Below are positions 57,345 to 64,000 of a stretch of 64,000 nt of DNA, piece by piece; positions within the stretch are counted from its first letter, which is position 1; every line of letters begins with the position of its first letter. Source of the stretch: Kiloniellales bacterium. GTDB lineage: Bacteria > Pseudomonadota > Alphaproteobacteria > Kiloniellales > JAKSBE01. The DNA lies in NCBI GenBank assembly GCA_030066685.1, contig JASJBF010000029.1:1-64000 (forward strand), written 5' to 3'. A program made the translations under genes and the position numbers. Below the pieces are notes generated by a model. It had not been told where the DNA came from and did not search any database. It was given only the letters and a program-made list of their open reading frames with translations.

Positions 57345-57440
57345 GCTCCCTTCGCTGGCATGATCCAGATCAGGTTCTGTGGGTGTGCTCTCAGCCGGCT
57401 CCGCGGTTCCAGATCTTCCGCGGCCGGCACCCCAGCCTAG
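57345..57440 (-). promoter_or_regulatory. TPP riboswitch (THI element) upstream of thiO
   Basis: On the minus strand the conserved pieces occur in order: GGGGTGCC, GGCTGAGA, ACCC, GAACCTGATCTGGATCATGC and CAGCGAAGGGA. These are the core TPP-binding segments. The aptamer ends only a few bases before the thiO start, so it probably regulates translation initiation directly. High thiamine pyrophosphate should shut the operon off. Confidence 0.96.
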
Positions 57441-57591
57441 TGCGTCAGATAAGTGTAACGCAGTCCGGCCGCAAGGTGCCAGAAGGAAGCGCGCGCAGCT
57501 CCGGCTGGATCATCGCCCCGCCGCGCCTGTAGAGTGGCGATCCGGCCAAGAAGGTCGGCAAACATAGGAAAACATCGGAAGGGAGTCGCGC

Positions 57592-58212
57592 GTGACCATC
57601 GAGCTGTATACCTGGAGCACCCCCAACGGCCGGAAGGTCTCAATCGCCCTGGAAGAGATGGACCTCGCCTACAACGTCCATCCGGTCAACATCACCAAGG
57701 ACGAACAGTTCGACCCGGACTTCCTGAAGATCAGCCCGAACAACAAGATTCCCGCAATCGTCGATCCGGACGGGCCGGAGAGCGGGCCCTTCGCGCTCTT
57801 CGAGACCGGCGCGATCCTGATCTACCTGGCCGAAAAGACCGGACGCTTCCTGCCCAAGGACGCCAAGACCCGGCACCTCTGCATGCAGTGGCTGATGTGG
57901 CAGATGGGCGGCTTCGGGCCGATGCTGGGCCAGGCCCATCACTTCCGCCGCTTCGCGCCCGAGCGAATCCCCTACGCGGTCGACCGCTACACCAAGGAGA
58001 CGGCCCGGCTCTATCGCGTGCTCGACGGCCGCCTGGCCGAGGCCGCCTATCTCGCCGGAGACTACACCATCGCGGACATGGCGACCTATCCCTGGGCGGC
58101 CCGCCACGAATGGCAGGGCATCGCCCTGGAAGACTATCCGAACGTCAAACGCTGGTACGATGGGATCGCAGCACGCCCGGGCGTGGCACGCGGGATGGTG
58201 GTGCCCGCCTAG
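57592..58212 (+). CDS. Glutathione S-transferase family protein (YfcG/YghU-like)
   Basis: 206 residues from GTG 57592 with GAAGGGAG upstream. The N-terminal WSTPNGRKVSIALEE resembles the TPNGxK motif of nu-class GST disulfide reductases; NNKIPAIVD has the cis-Pro and LFETGAILIYLAEKTG binds glutathione. TIADMATYPW in the helical domain is the folding motif. Likely a glutathione-dependent disulfide reductase. Two palindromic repeats follow its stop. Confidence 0.92.
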   Translation: MTIELYTWSTPNGRKVSIALEEMDLAYNVHPVNITKDEQFDPDFLKISPNNKIPAIVDPDGPESGPFALFETGAILIYLAEKTGRFLPKDAKTRHLCMQWLMWQMGGFGPMLGQAHHFRRFAPERIPYAVDRYTKETARLYRVLDGRLAEAAYLAGDYTIADMATYPWAARHEWQGIALEDYPNVKRWYDGIAARPGVARGMVVPA

Positions 58213-58260
58213 AGCACGATGATTTGAGGTCGAAGCGACCTCATATCTGAATCGTGCTCT
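58211..58260. repeat. Palindromic repeat, copy 1
   Basis: A 50-bp imperfect palindrome beginning AGAGCACGAT and ending ATCGTGCTCT, with TGAGGTCG/CGACCTCA at the centre. It is related in sequence to the one at 58273-58322, in inverted orientation. It overlaps the GST stop codon and could also terminate or stabilise that mRNA. Confidence 0.8.
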
Positions 58261-58272
58261 TGATGTTGAAGG

Positions 58273-58322
58273 AAAGCGGGCTTCAGATTTGAAGCCGATT
58301 CAGCTTCAAATCATCCCGCTTT
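58273..58322. repeat. Palindromic repeat, copy 2
   Basis: AAAGCGGG ... CCCGCTTT over 50 bp, with GCTTCAAAT/ATTTGAAGC inner arms. Its reverse complement aligns with copy 1 (shared GATGATTTGA). A head-to-head pair of this kind resembles REP/BIME elements. No third copy was seen in the window. Confidence 0.8.
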
Positions 58323-58351
58323 AGCCGGACGCGGGATGGCACGCGAAGGGA

Positions 58352-58564
58352 TCAGTGGGCGGCGCGGGGACGGCCGCGGGACCGCTTGGGAAAGCTGACC
58401 ACCGCGCCGGGATCGGGCCGGCCAGCCAGGGCGAGGAGCTCGCCGCGGCACTGCTCCAAGGCCGACAGCTCGCGGGCATCTTCCCGATCGTAGATCTCGA
58501 CACAGCTGAGCTTGATCTCGACGAGATCGATCAGGGTCTCCAAAGTGCGCTTCGACAGGGTCAT
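58352..58564 (-). CDS. Small hypothetical protein
   Basis: 70 residues from ATG 58564, with GGAGGGG about 8 bases upstream. The core is one or two amphipathic helices (TLSKRTLETLIDLVEIKLSC) followed by an acidic segment and a basic, Arg/Pro-rich C terminus. A strong ribosome site and compact, ordered composition support coding. Family and role unknown. Confidence 0.7.
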   Translation of the reverse strand: MTLSKRTLETLIDLVEIKLSCVEIYDREDARELSALEQCRGELLALAGRPDPGAVVSFPKRSRGRPRAAH

Positions 58565-58786
58565 CTGAACCCCTCCCTTGCGAGGTCTCTCTCGGCGAAA
58601 AGTCTGCAAGGTTTTTCGCTAAAATAGCGTGAAGCGAAAGTTCCCAGCGGGTTAACCCATTCGACGACCCGGCGAGGTCGCCCGGCCGGACCGTGCCAAA
58701 GGCGCTTGAAGCGCAGGCTCAAGCGGCGGCGCGGCACCCCCTTTCCGGTTTGACAAGAACGCCGAGCTTGCTGCAGCCTCACCGCC

Positions 58787-59644
58787 ATGATCCGTCTGCT
58801 GGGCAAGGCTTTCAGGCAGTTGCGCCGGCTGGTGCAGATACTGCTGATCGATGTCGGGGTCATCGATCGCTCCTTTCAGATCTTTCCGCTGCCCTCCTGG
58901 CGTTCGATCAACCTCCTGCTCAGGAAGCGGGATGCCACGGGACAACCTTGGCACCGCATCAAGCTCAAGCGGCGCATCGACTGGTTCACCTTCGAAGAGA
59001 TCTTCATCAGGGAATGCTATGACCTGAGACGGCTTCAGCGATGGCCGGACCTGGCCGACGCCTATCGCTCGATCCTGTCCGAGGGCCGGACCCCGCTGAT
59101 CATCGACGCCGGCGCCAACGTGGGCCTGTCGTCCTACTATTTCCGGGCGCTTTTCCCGGAGTCCCTCGTCGTGGCACTGGAGCCGGAGCCGTCGAACTTC
59201 AGCCTCTTGAGCGAAACTCTGAAGGACGCTCCTTCGACGCTCTGCCTGAAGGCCGGCCTGGCCGGAGCCGACGGTAACCTGGCGGTCGTCGACAGCGGCC
59301 TCGGGCCGCGCGGCTTTCGCACGACCGGCGCCGGCCTCGAGGAAGGCGGAGCCCCCTGCGGAGACGGTGTCCCCGGGTTCTCCGTTCCCAGCCTCATCGC
59401 GAAGGCGGAAGAGCAAGGTCCGACCACCCCCTTTCTGATCAAGATCGACATCGAGGGATTCGAGCAGGAGGTGTTCTCGGCCAACACGGACTGGATCGAT
59501 GCCTTCCCTGTTCTGATCATCGAACTGCACGACTACATGTTGCCCTCGACGGCCAATTCTCAGGCCTTCCTGAAGGCGATTTCCTCTCGCAGTCGCGACT
59601 TCGTTCACATCGACGAAAACATCTTCAGCATCCGGAACGGGTAG
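58787..59644 (+). CDS. FkbM-family SAM-dependent methyltransferase
   Basis: 285 residues. The SAM-binding motif is LIIDAGANVGLSSYYF near residue 103, followed by VVALEPEPSNFSLL, and the family C-terminal IKIDIEGFEQEVF near 219. FkbM proteins O-methylate sugars, lipids or natural products. About 95 residues precede the methyltransferase core, with a hydrophobic N-terminal stretch (LVQILLIDVGV). No glycosyltransferase neighbours are present, so the substrate is open. Confidence 0.9.
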   Translation: MIRLLGKAFRQLRRLVQILLIDVGVIDRSFQIFPLPSWRSINLLLRKRDATGQPWHRIKLKRRIDWFTFEEIFIRECYDLRRLQRWPDLADAYRSILSEGRTPLIIDAGANVGLSSYYFRALFPESLVVALEPEPSNFSLLSETLKDAPSTLCLKAGLAGADGNLAVVDSGLGPRGFRTTGAGLEEGGAPCGDGVPGFSVPSLIAKAEEQGPTTPFLIKIDIEGFEQEVFSANTDWIDAFPVLIIELHDYMLPSTANSQAFLKAISSRSRDFVHIDENIFSIRNG

Positions 59645-59879
59645 GCACCGCCACGACATCGGTCGAGCTCGGTGCAGCCAGACCGCGTCAGATGTTCCTA
59701 TAGCGCTCGACCGGACTCGCTTTGGCGGAGACCGAATCGCTGGCCGCGGCAGATCGGCGGACCCGTTTCGCGATCGTCGAACAAGGCCAAAGGACGGCCG
59801 GCCTCAAGACTGGCTCCTTTTGCGCGCACGTTTTTTGCAGTCTGCTAAGCTCGGCAAACGCTCTCCGGGGAGACACAGC

Positions 59880-60752
59880 GTGCTGAACACAACCACGGTG
59901 ATTGCGGAAGCCTTCGGCAAGAAGCTGGCTTCGACGTTCCGCCACTACTACGGCGATCGCAACGCCGACCTCGCGACGCTCCTGGACGCCAGCGCAAGGC
60001 TCTTGATCGAGCGGATCGGGACCAGCGACGCCCTCTATCACAACGTGGAGCACACGCTCTTCGTCACTCTGGTCGGCCAGGAAATCCTCCGCGGCCGGTT
60101 GCTCCACCAGCCCGTCCAACCAACCGATTGGGTCCACTTCATGTTCGCCTTGCTGTGCCACGACATCGGCTATGTGCGCGGCGTCTGCGCGGCCGACGAC
60201 AAGGACAGCGCGGTGATCGACGAAGACGGCGGACGGCTGCGCATCCCGCGCGGCGCCAGCGATGCCGTCCTGACCCCCTACCACGTGACCCGCGGCAAGA
60301 TCTTCGTCCGGGAGCGCTGCAGCGAGGAAAGCGAGCTGGACGGCGATCGTTTGGCCCGCGCCATCGAGCTGACCCGTTTCCCGGTGCCCGACGATCACGA
60401 CCACAAGGAGACCGATACCGAGGCCGGCCTGGTCCGGGCCGCGGATCTCATCGGCCAGTTGGCCGATCCACGCTATCCGCAAAAGCTGACCGCCCTGTTC
60501 CACGAGTTCGCTGAGACCGGTACGGCCGAGCGTCTGGGATACTCCAGCCCCGCGGACCTCGTCGAAGACTATCCGAGGTTCTACTGGTCCTCCGTGGAAC
60601 CCTATATCGGCGAGGCCCTGCGCTACCTCGACGTGACCTCGGAAGGCAAGCAATGGATCGCCAACCTCTACAGTCACGTCTTCGCGGTGGAACACAAGAA
60701 GCTGTCCGCCGGCCCTCACCTGGGCCGCCCGTCGTTCGAAAGCTCTCCCTGA
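59880..60752 (+). CDS. HD-domain metal-dependent phosphohydrolase
   Basis: 290 residues from GTG 59880 with GGGGAG upstream; the frame continues upstream to 59820 without a ribosome site. Conserved metal ligands: H54 and H58 in YHNVEHTLFV and the HD pair at 94-95 in ALLCHDIGYVRG; a further Asp is in GLVRAADLIGQLAD. It resembles the HD/PDEase-like hydrolases that cleave phosphate esters or cyclic nucleotides. The substrate is unknown. Confidence 0.87.
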   Translation: MLNTTTVIAEAFGKKLASTFRHYYGDRNADLATLLDASARLLIERIGTSDALYHNVEHTLFVTLVGQEILRGRLLHQPVQPTDWVHFMFALLCHDIGYVRGVCAADDKDSAVIDEDGGRLRIPRGASDAVLTPYHVTRGKIFVRERCSEESELDGDRLARAIELTRFPVPDDHDHKETDTEAGLVRAADLIGQLADPRYPQKLTALFHEFAETGTAERLGYSSPADLVEDYPRFYWSSVEPYIGEALRYLDVTSEGKQWIANLYSHVFAVEHKKLSAGPHLGRPSFESSP

Positions 60753-60897
60753 CGGCCATCGCCGCGGCCGCAGCGCGCCGCCATTTCGGGTGCAGGCCTC
60801 GAGCCGGGCAGGCTTTGGTGGCGATTGCCTTCGTGTTATCATTTAAAAGGGGGGTTTAGGGCATTGATTTCGCGGCCTTGAATCGGGGAGAGCCATC

Positions 60898-61440
60898 ATG
60901 GCAATGCAGTCGTTCAGGGCGATTTCGGCGCTCGTTCTGGGCCTGTCGCTGTCGTCCGGCCTGGCGGCCGAGGAGCCGGCGCAGGATGCGATACCGTCCC
61001 GCATGCAGACGGGCACCAATATCTAGATGGAGGCCGCCTTCAGGCAGTTCGACACCCACCTTGCGGACTGCACCAAGACCCATGGCTAAGACCCTGACGA
61101 TGCCGCCGACAAGGGCGAGTACGAGCTGGGACCCGGCGAGGACGAATGGCGGGCTTGTGCCTATGAGGGCGTCGAGAAGATCCTCATCCCTAATTCGCGC
61201 TCCCCAGAGCTCTACAGGACCTTGATCAACACCCACAGGATCCTGACCACGCAGATGCAACGGGGAGCCGTGACGCGGAGCGAGCGGCGTTCCAGGATCG
61301 ACGAACTCCTGCTCGAGATCCAGCTGGCGGAGGCGAAGGAGATGCCGCCTGACTCGGGAACGCCCAGAGAGAGCAAAGCGAGCCGCGACGCGAGGATGCG
61401 CAACCAACTGCAGCCGCTTCGCAGTCTCGGCCTCCTCAAG
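60898..61440 (+). pseudogene. Exported hypothetical protein with two in-frame stops
   Basis: From ATG 60898 the frame encodes a signal peptide (SFRAISALVLGLSLSSGLAA) and a mature protein interrupted by TAG at 61024 and TAA at 61087. The frame stays open to 61944, and the segment 61027-61400 keeps ordered coding character (FRQFDTHLADCTKTHG, ELGPGEDEWRACAYEGVEKI, RTLINTHRILTTQM). Both interruptions are single-codon events, so this is a decayed gene of about 170-180 codons. The real 3' end is uncertain. No family was recognised. Confidence 0.7.
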
Positions 61441-62383
61441 GCCGGCGCAACGAATCGGCGGCCCTTGACCGGGAAGCGCGAGCCTCGGATTTCGTCATGT
61501 CGCCACCGGCCTCGGTCAGGCCACTCACGTCCCTCCCCAGGAGTCGCGGGCGCGCCAGCCGACCGCCCTGCTTACCGGCAAATGCGCCTTGACGGCGCGC
61601 GGCACCGCGGCGGAGCCACTGACCTCGCATACGTCGTGGACGAAGCCGCTCTTGCGGAGGGCTGGCCGAGTGGCCAAAGGCAGTTGTTTGCTAAACCGAA
61701 TAGAGCCTTCACCGAAGATCACTGTCCGTCATCACGGCTAGGGAAATTTGCGCTTTTGAGCCTGGCCGGCCATATCGCCTCAACCTTTTCTCACGCCTAT
61801 TCCCCTCTTTTCGGTCCCGATTCGGGTGCCAATTTTCGGGATCAGGTACAAAATCCAAAGCAGCAAACGGGGTGCCCCGGAACACCGCTACGGGACGCCC
61901 TGACCTTCGCCCGGGGGCGGTCTTCGGATCCTCGAGCAAAATGACCTTTCGCAGGCACGCGACAGAAAGATCGTGCCCAGGCGGTCACATCGGGCAACTC
62001 ACTGTGACCACGAGCTTGCGGTCGGATCCAATTCTGGCAGGAAGGTGGCTGGCGGATCGAATTGGGTGCCAGCGATGCCGGGTGACTGGCACTGGCTATG
62101 CCTTGCCCTCCACACCATGCCCGCAGCAGGGCCGGTCCATCAACAGCGTCGGAAATCAGAGCGTGGGCGAAACGGTCAGGCCCTGTCTCCGGAAGTGTTT
62201 GGTGACAGCCAGCCACAGAGAGGAACGACCTCAATGCGTTCGATCTGCCGATGCTCTCGCTGTCCTAGGACAGTGATAACGGTCCCAAGCTTGACGAGGA
62301 TCATGTCCGGATGAAGTTCGCCCGAGCACCTTCGGGGAGTAGGACCGAAGATTCCCCTTGCCACAAAGAAGGACGGAACGATC
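61441..62383. other. 943 bp without a recognisable gene
   Basis: Several overlapping open frames of 100-130 codons on both strands show no known motif and have mixed composition. GC is a little below the window average. A short inverted repeat GTGCCAG/CTGGCAC lies at 62066-62092. It may be decayed coding sequence continuous with the pseudogene before it. Confidence 0.5.
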
Positions 62384-62722
62384 ATGTCGACCTTCATCAT
62401 GCTGACCCGTCTGACGCACGGCGCGCTGTCCTCGCCGAGTTCTCTCGAAAATTTGGAGCGCGAGGTTATGGACCGCATGCGCGCTGAATGCCCCGAAGTG
62501 GAATGGCTGAGCAGTTATGCGGTTCTAGGACCCTGCGACTATCTCGACGTCTTCCAGGCGCCGGACATCGAGACCGCGACCAAGGTCGCCACGATCGTGC
62601 GAACCTTCGGTCACGCCGATACCGAGATCTGGGCAGCCACCGAATGGGATCGCTTCAAGGAGCTGGTGCGCTACCTTCCACCTGCTAAGACGGAGGCCAG
62701 CGCCGAACCATCCGAGACCTGA
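62384..62722 (+). CDS. GYD-domain protein
   Basis: 112 residues from ATG 62384, preceded by AAGGACGG. The ferredoxin-like GYD pattern is visible: FIMLTRLTHGALSS at the start, then YAVLGPCDYLDVFQAPDIET, where the usual GxYD becomes GPCDYLD. The domain binds small ligands or acts as a dimeric sensor; function is not established. It stands 26 bp before the CheR-type gene and may be co-transcribed with it. Confidence 0.85.
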   Translation: MSTFIMLTRLTHGALSSPSSLENLEREVMDRMRAECPEVEWLSSYAVLGPCDYLDVFQAPDIETATKVATIVRTFGHADTEIWAATEWDRFKELVRYLPPAKTEASAEPSET

Positions 62723-62748
62723 CCCGGGAAGGCGTAGAGCTTACTGTT

Positions 62749-63663
62749 TTGCTAGTCTGCCTCGGCGACACGATGACCGCAGACGGTGGGATGGACTGGT
62801 GCGTGGCCGTGGAGGGAAACCACAATCGGACCGAGACCGCGAGCCGGGTCTCGTCAGCCGATTGCACGACTTTTCTGCAGTGGTCCCTGCCCCGGTTGGG
62901 CTTCCGCTGGGCCGGATACCGTAAGGTCCGTCGCCAGGTTTGCAGACGGCTCCGCCGGCGGCTCAAGGCGCTGGGCTTGCCGGACCTCGCGGCCTACAGG
63001 GAGCATCTGGAGCGCGACGCAGCGGAATGGCAGGTGCTGGATGGACTCTGCAGAATCACGATCAGCCGCTTCTACCGCGACCGAGGGGTCTTCGATCAAC
63101 TCAGGGCCGAGGTGCTGCCGGCACTCTGCCGAGACCTCCAGCACGCGGGAGAGAGAACGCTCAGCTGCTTGAGCCTCGGCTGCTGCGGCGGGGAAGAGCC
63201 CTTCACGCTGCAGTTCATCTGGCATTTCAAGCTGGCGCAGCGCTTCCCCGACATGAACCTAGAGATCCTCGCCACGGACAGCGATCCCCAGAGCCTGGCC
63301 CGGGCCGCGCGAGGCCGCTACAGCGCGGGCAGCTTGAAAGATCTCCCGCGGGAATGGCGCGACGCGGCCTTCGATGCCGATGGCGAAGTCTATAGCCTGC
63401 GGCGCGAGTTCCGACGCGCAATCAGGTTCCTGGAACTTGATTTGCGTGACGGGATGCCGGCCGGGATGTTCCACCTCGTTCTTTGCCGCAACCTGGTCTT
63501 CACCTACTTCGACAAAGACCGGCAGCTGCGAAGCGCCGCCGATCTTGCCGCGCGGATGCCTGGGGGCGGCATCCTGGTGCTGGGCAAGCACGAGCGCCTC
63601 CCAGTGGATTGTCCGGGGTTCGAGATCCTCTCCGCGCACAACGCTATCTTCAGGAGGCTTTAG
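62749..63663 (+). CDS. CheR-type SAM-dependent methyltransferase
   Basis: About 304 residues from TTG 62749; ATG 62773 or 62791 are alternatives. The N-terminal helical CheR domain (GYRKVRRQVCRRLRRRLKAL) is followed by the methyltransferase core SLGCCGGEEPFTLQF, LEILATDSDPQSLARAARGRYS and HLVLCRNLVFTYFD. CheR methylates chemoreceptor glutamates, but no receptor, CheB or other chemotaxis gene is nearby. The GxGxxTGEE loop is GCCGGEE, slightly atypical. It may act on another protein. Confidence 0.87.
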   Translation: MLVCLGDTMTADGGMDWCVAVEGNHNRTETASRVSSADCTTFLQWSLPRLGFRWAGYRKVRRQVCRRLRRRLKALGLPDLAAYREHLERDAAEWQVLDGLCRITISRFYRDRGVFDQLRAEVLPALCRDLQHAGERTLSCLSLGCCGGEEPFTLQFIWHFKLAQRFPDMNLEILATDSDPQSLARAARGRYSAGSLKDLPREWRDAAFDADGEVYSLRREFRRAIRFLELDLRDGMPAGMFHLVLCRNLVFTYFDKDRQLRSAADLAARMPGGGILVLGKHERLPVDCPGFEILSAHNAIFRRL

Positions 63664-63720
63664 GGCAAGGGCTTCGCGGTCAAGCGCCCAGCCGATCCGG
63701 GCCCGGCAGGTTGACGCAAG

Positions 63721-63822
63721 AGCAGCCTGCGTTCATTCGAACGCAGATAAGCTGCTCTATCTATATGGAATAGATCAAATTATCTGCGCTCGATTGAGTC
63801 CAATTGAGCGCAGTTTGATCTA
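63721..63822. terminator. Two consecutive hairpins between convergent genes
   Basis: First hairpin: CTGCGTTC/GAACGCAG (63727-63746), extended by AGCAGC/GCTGCT outside. Second: TAGATCAAA/TTTGATCTA enclosing CTGCGCTC and GAGCGCAG (63771-63822). There is no long T-tract, so these may be factor-assisted terminators or mRNA 3'-end stabilisers for both genes. Confidence 0.5.
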
Positions 63823-63877
63823 GCCCCGGAATCCTCGCTGTTGTGAATACACGCGGTCATCAATGCCGCATCGGGGC

Positions 63878-64000
63878 TCAGTACCTGAGAAATCGCCAGC
63901 TGGCCGCCGAACGTTCGTCCAAGCGTTCGAGGCCGTATCGCGCCGCCGCGTTCCGCGCCTCGTCGAACTCGGCGCGGCTGATCCTCCGGCTGATCTCGGG
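63878..64000 (-). CDS. 3' end of a gene cut by the window edge, possibly radical SAM
   Basis: The last 40 codons are present, ending at TGA 63880-63878. The readable end is PEISRRISRAEFDEARNAAA followed by RYGLERLDER. This resembles the C terminus of PflA-like radical-SAM proteins, but the diagnostic CxxxCxxC lies outside the window. The coding call rests on the long stop-free frame with strong residue bias. Confidence 0.45.
   Translation of the reverse strand, partial: PEISRRISRAEFDEARNAAARYGLERLDERSAASWRFLRY

Noticed and set aside
61024..61089. Readthrough or recoding of TAG and TAA in the exported protein gene
   Set aside because: Two different stop codons within 63 bases and no recoding element; simple gene decay is the plainer explanation.
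60878..61225. Alternative frame of 115 codons over the pseudogene
   Set aside because: Arg/Ser/Pro-rich shadow frame; the signal peptide and ordered residues are in the interrupted frame.

Overview
The window is GC-rich chromosomal DNA, very probably from an alphaproteobacterium of the Rhodospirillales type. The main reason is a minus-strand housekeeping block in typical alphaproteobacterial order: folK, rpoZ, a bifunctional RelA/SpoT gene, a DUF2062 gene, pdxJ, acpS, lepB, rnc, era (8526-16143). A bactofilin/M23 peptidase pair, a CysD/CysNC sulfate-activation pair and a thiOSGE operon under a TPP riboswitch agree with this. I cannot name the genus. I recognised no tRNA, rRNA or CRISPR array.

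Layout. 78-1759: a LysR regulator with a problematic start codon, divergent from a glutathione transferase. 1896-4459: an ECF42-type sigma factor operon (DGPF/YCII protein, sigma factor, VOC protein, GFA-type zinc enzyme) with two matching ECF-type promoter sequences. 4606-6016: an SMP-30 type hydrolase divergent from an HxlR regulator, with two copies of one palindrome between them. 6035-8608: an AT-rich insert holding one membrane-anchored helical-repeat protein, bounded by direct repeats of the era 3' end. 8526-16143: the housekeeping block. 16287-17624: a NYN-domain nuclease-like gene and a family 5 uracil-DNA glycosylase.

18188-22242: two homologous TolB-like/TPR proteins, only the first with a class III adenylate cyclase domain, flanking a proline-rich hypothetical gene. 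22304-26393: a YcaO-TfuA fusion coupled to a thermolysin-like metallopeptidase, which resembles a peptide-thioamidation (RiPP) locus without a visible precursor. 26521-28612: smpB, a LysE exporter, dapA. 28911-36281: a small membrane protein, a pentaheme cytochrome c, a large outer-membrane barrel protein, an OmpA-family protein, a DUF6314 protein and a TonB-like lipoprotein.

36739-43276: a 2043-residue SpvB/TcdB/Rhs protein with an AT-richer C-terminal tip and a small AT-rich partner gene. 43374-46171: a tandem duplication of a LysR gene, with a truncated copy of the neighbouring gene trapped at the junction. 46437-49016: HAD dehalogenase, alpha/beta hydrolase and threonine dehydratase genes. 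49093-51208: bactofilin plus M23 peptidase. 51705-54397: CysNC and CysD. 54498-57440: thiamine thiazole operon. 57592-64000: a second GST, a pair of palindromic repeats, a small conserved-looking protein, an FkbM methyltransferase, an HD-domain hydrolase, a pseudogene with two in-frame stops, a 943-bp stretch without a recognisable gene, a GYD-domain protein, a lone CheR-type methyltransferase, and the end of a possible radical-SAM gene.

The points I would look at first are the YcaO-TfuA/peptidase operon, the insertion at the era 3' end, the Rhs tip with its partner gene, the paired ECF promoters, and the paired HxlR palindromes. All family assignments were made by reading the sequence; no search was run.
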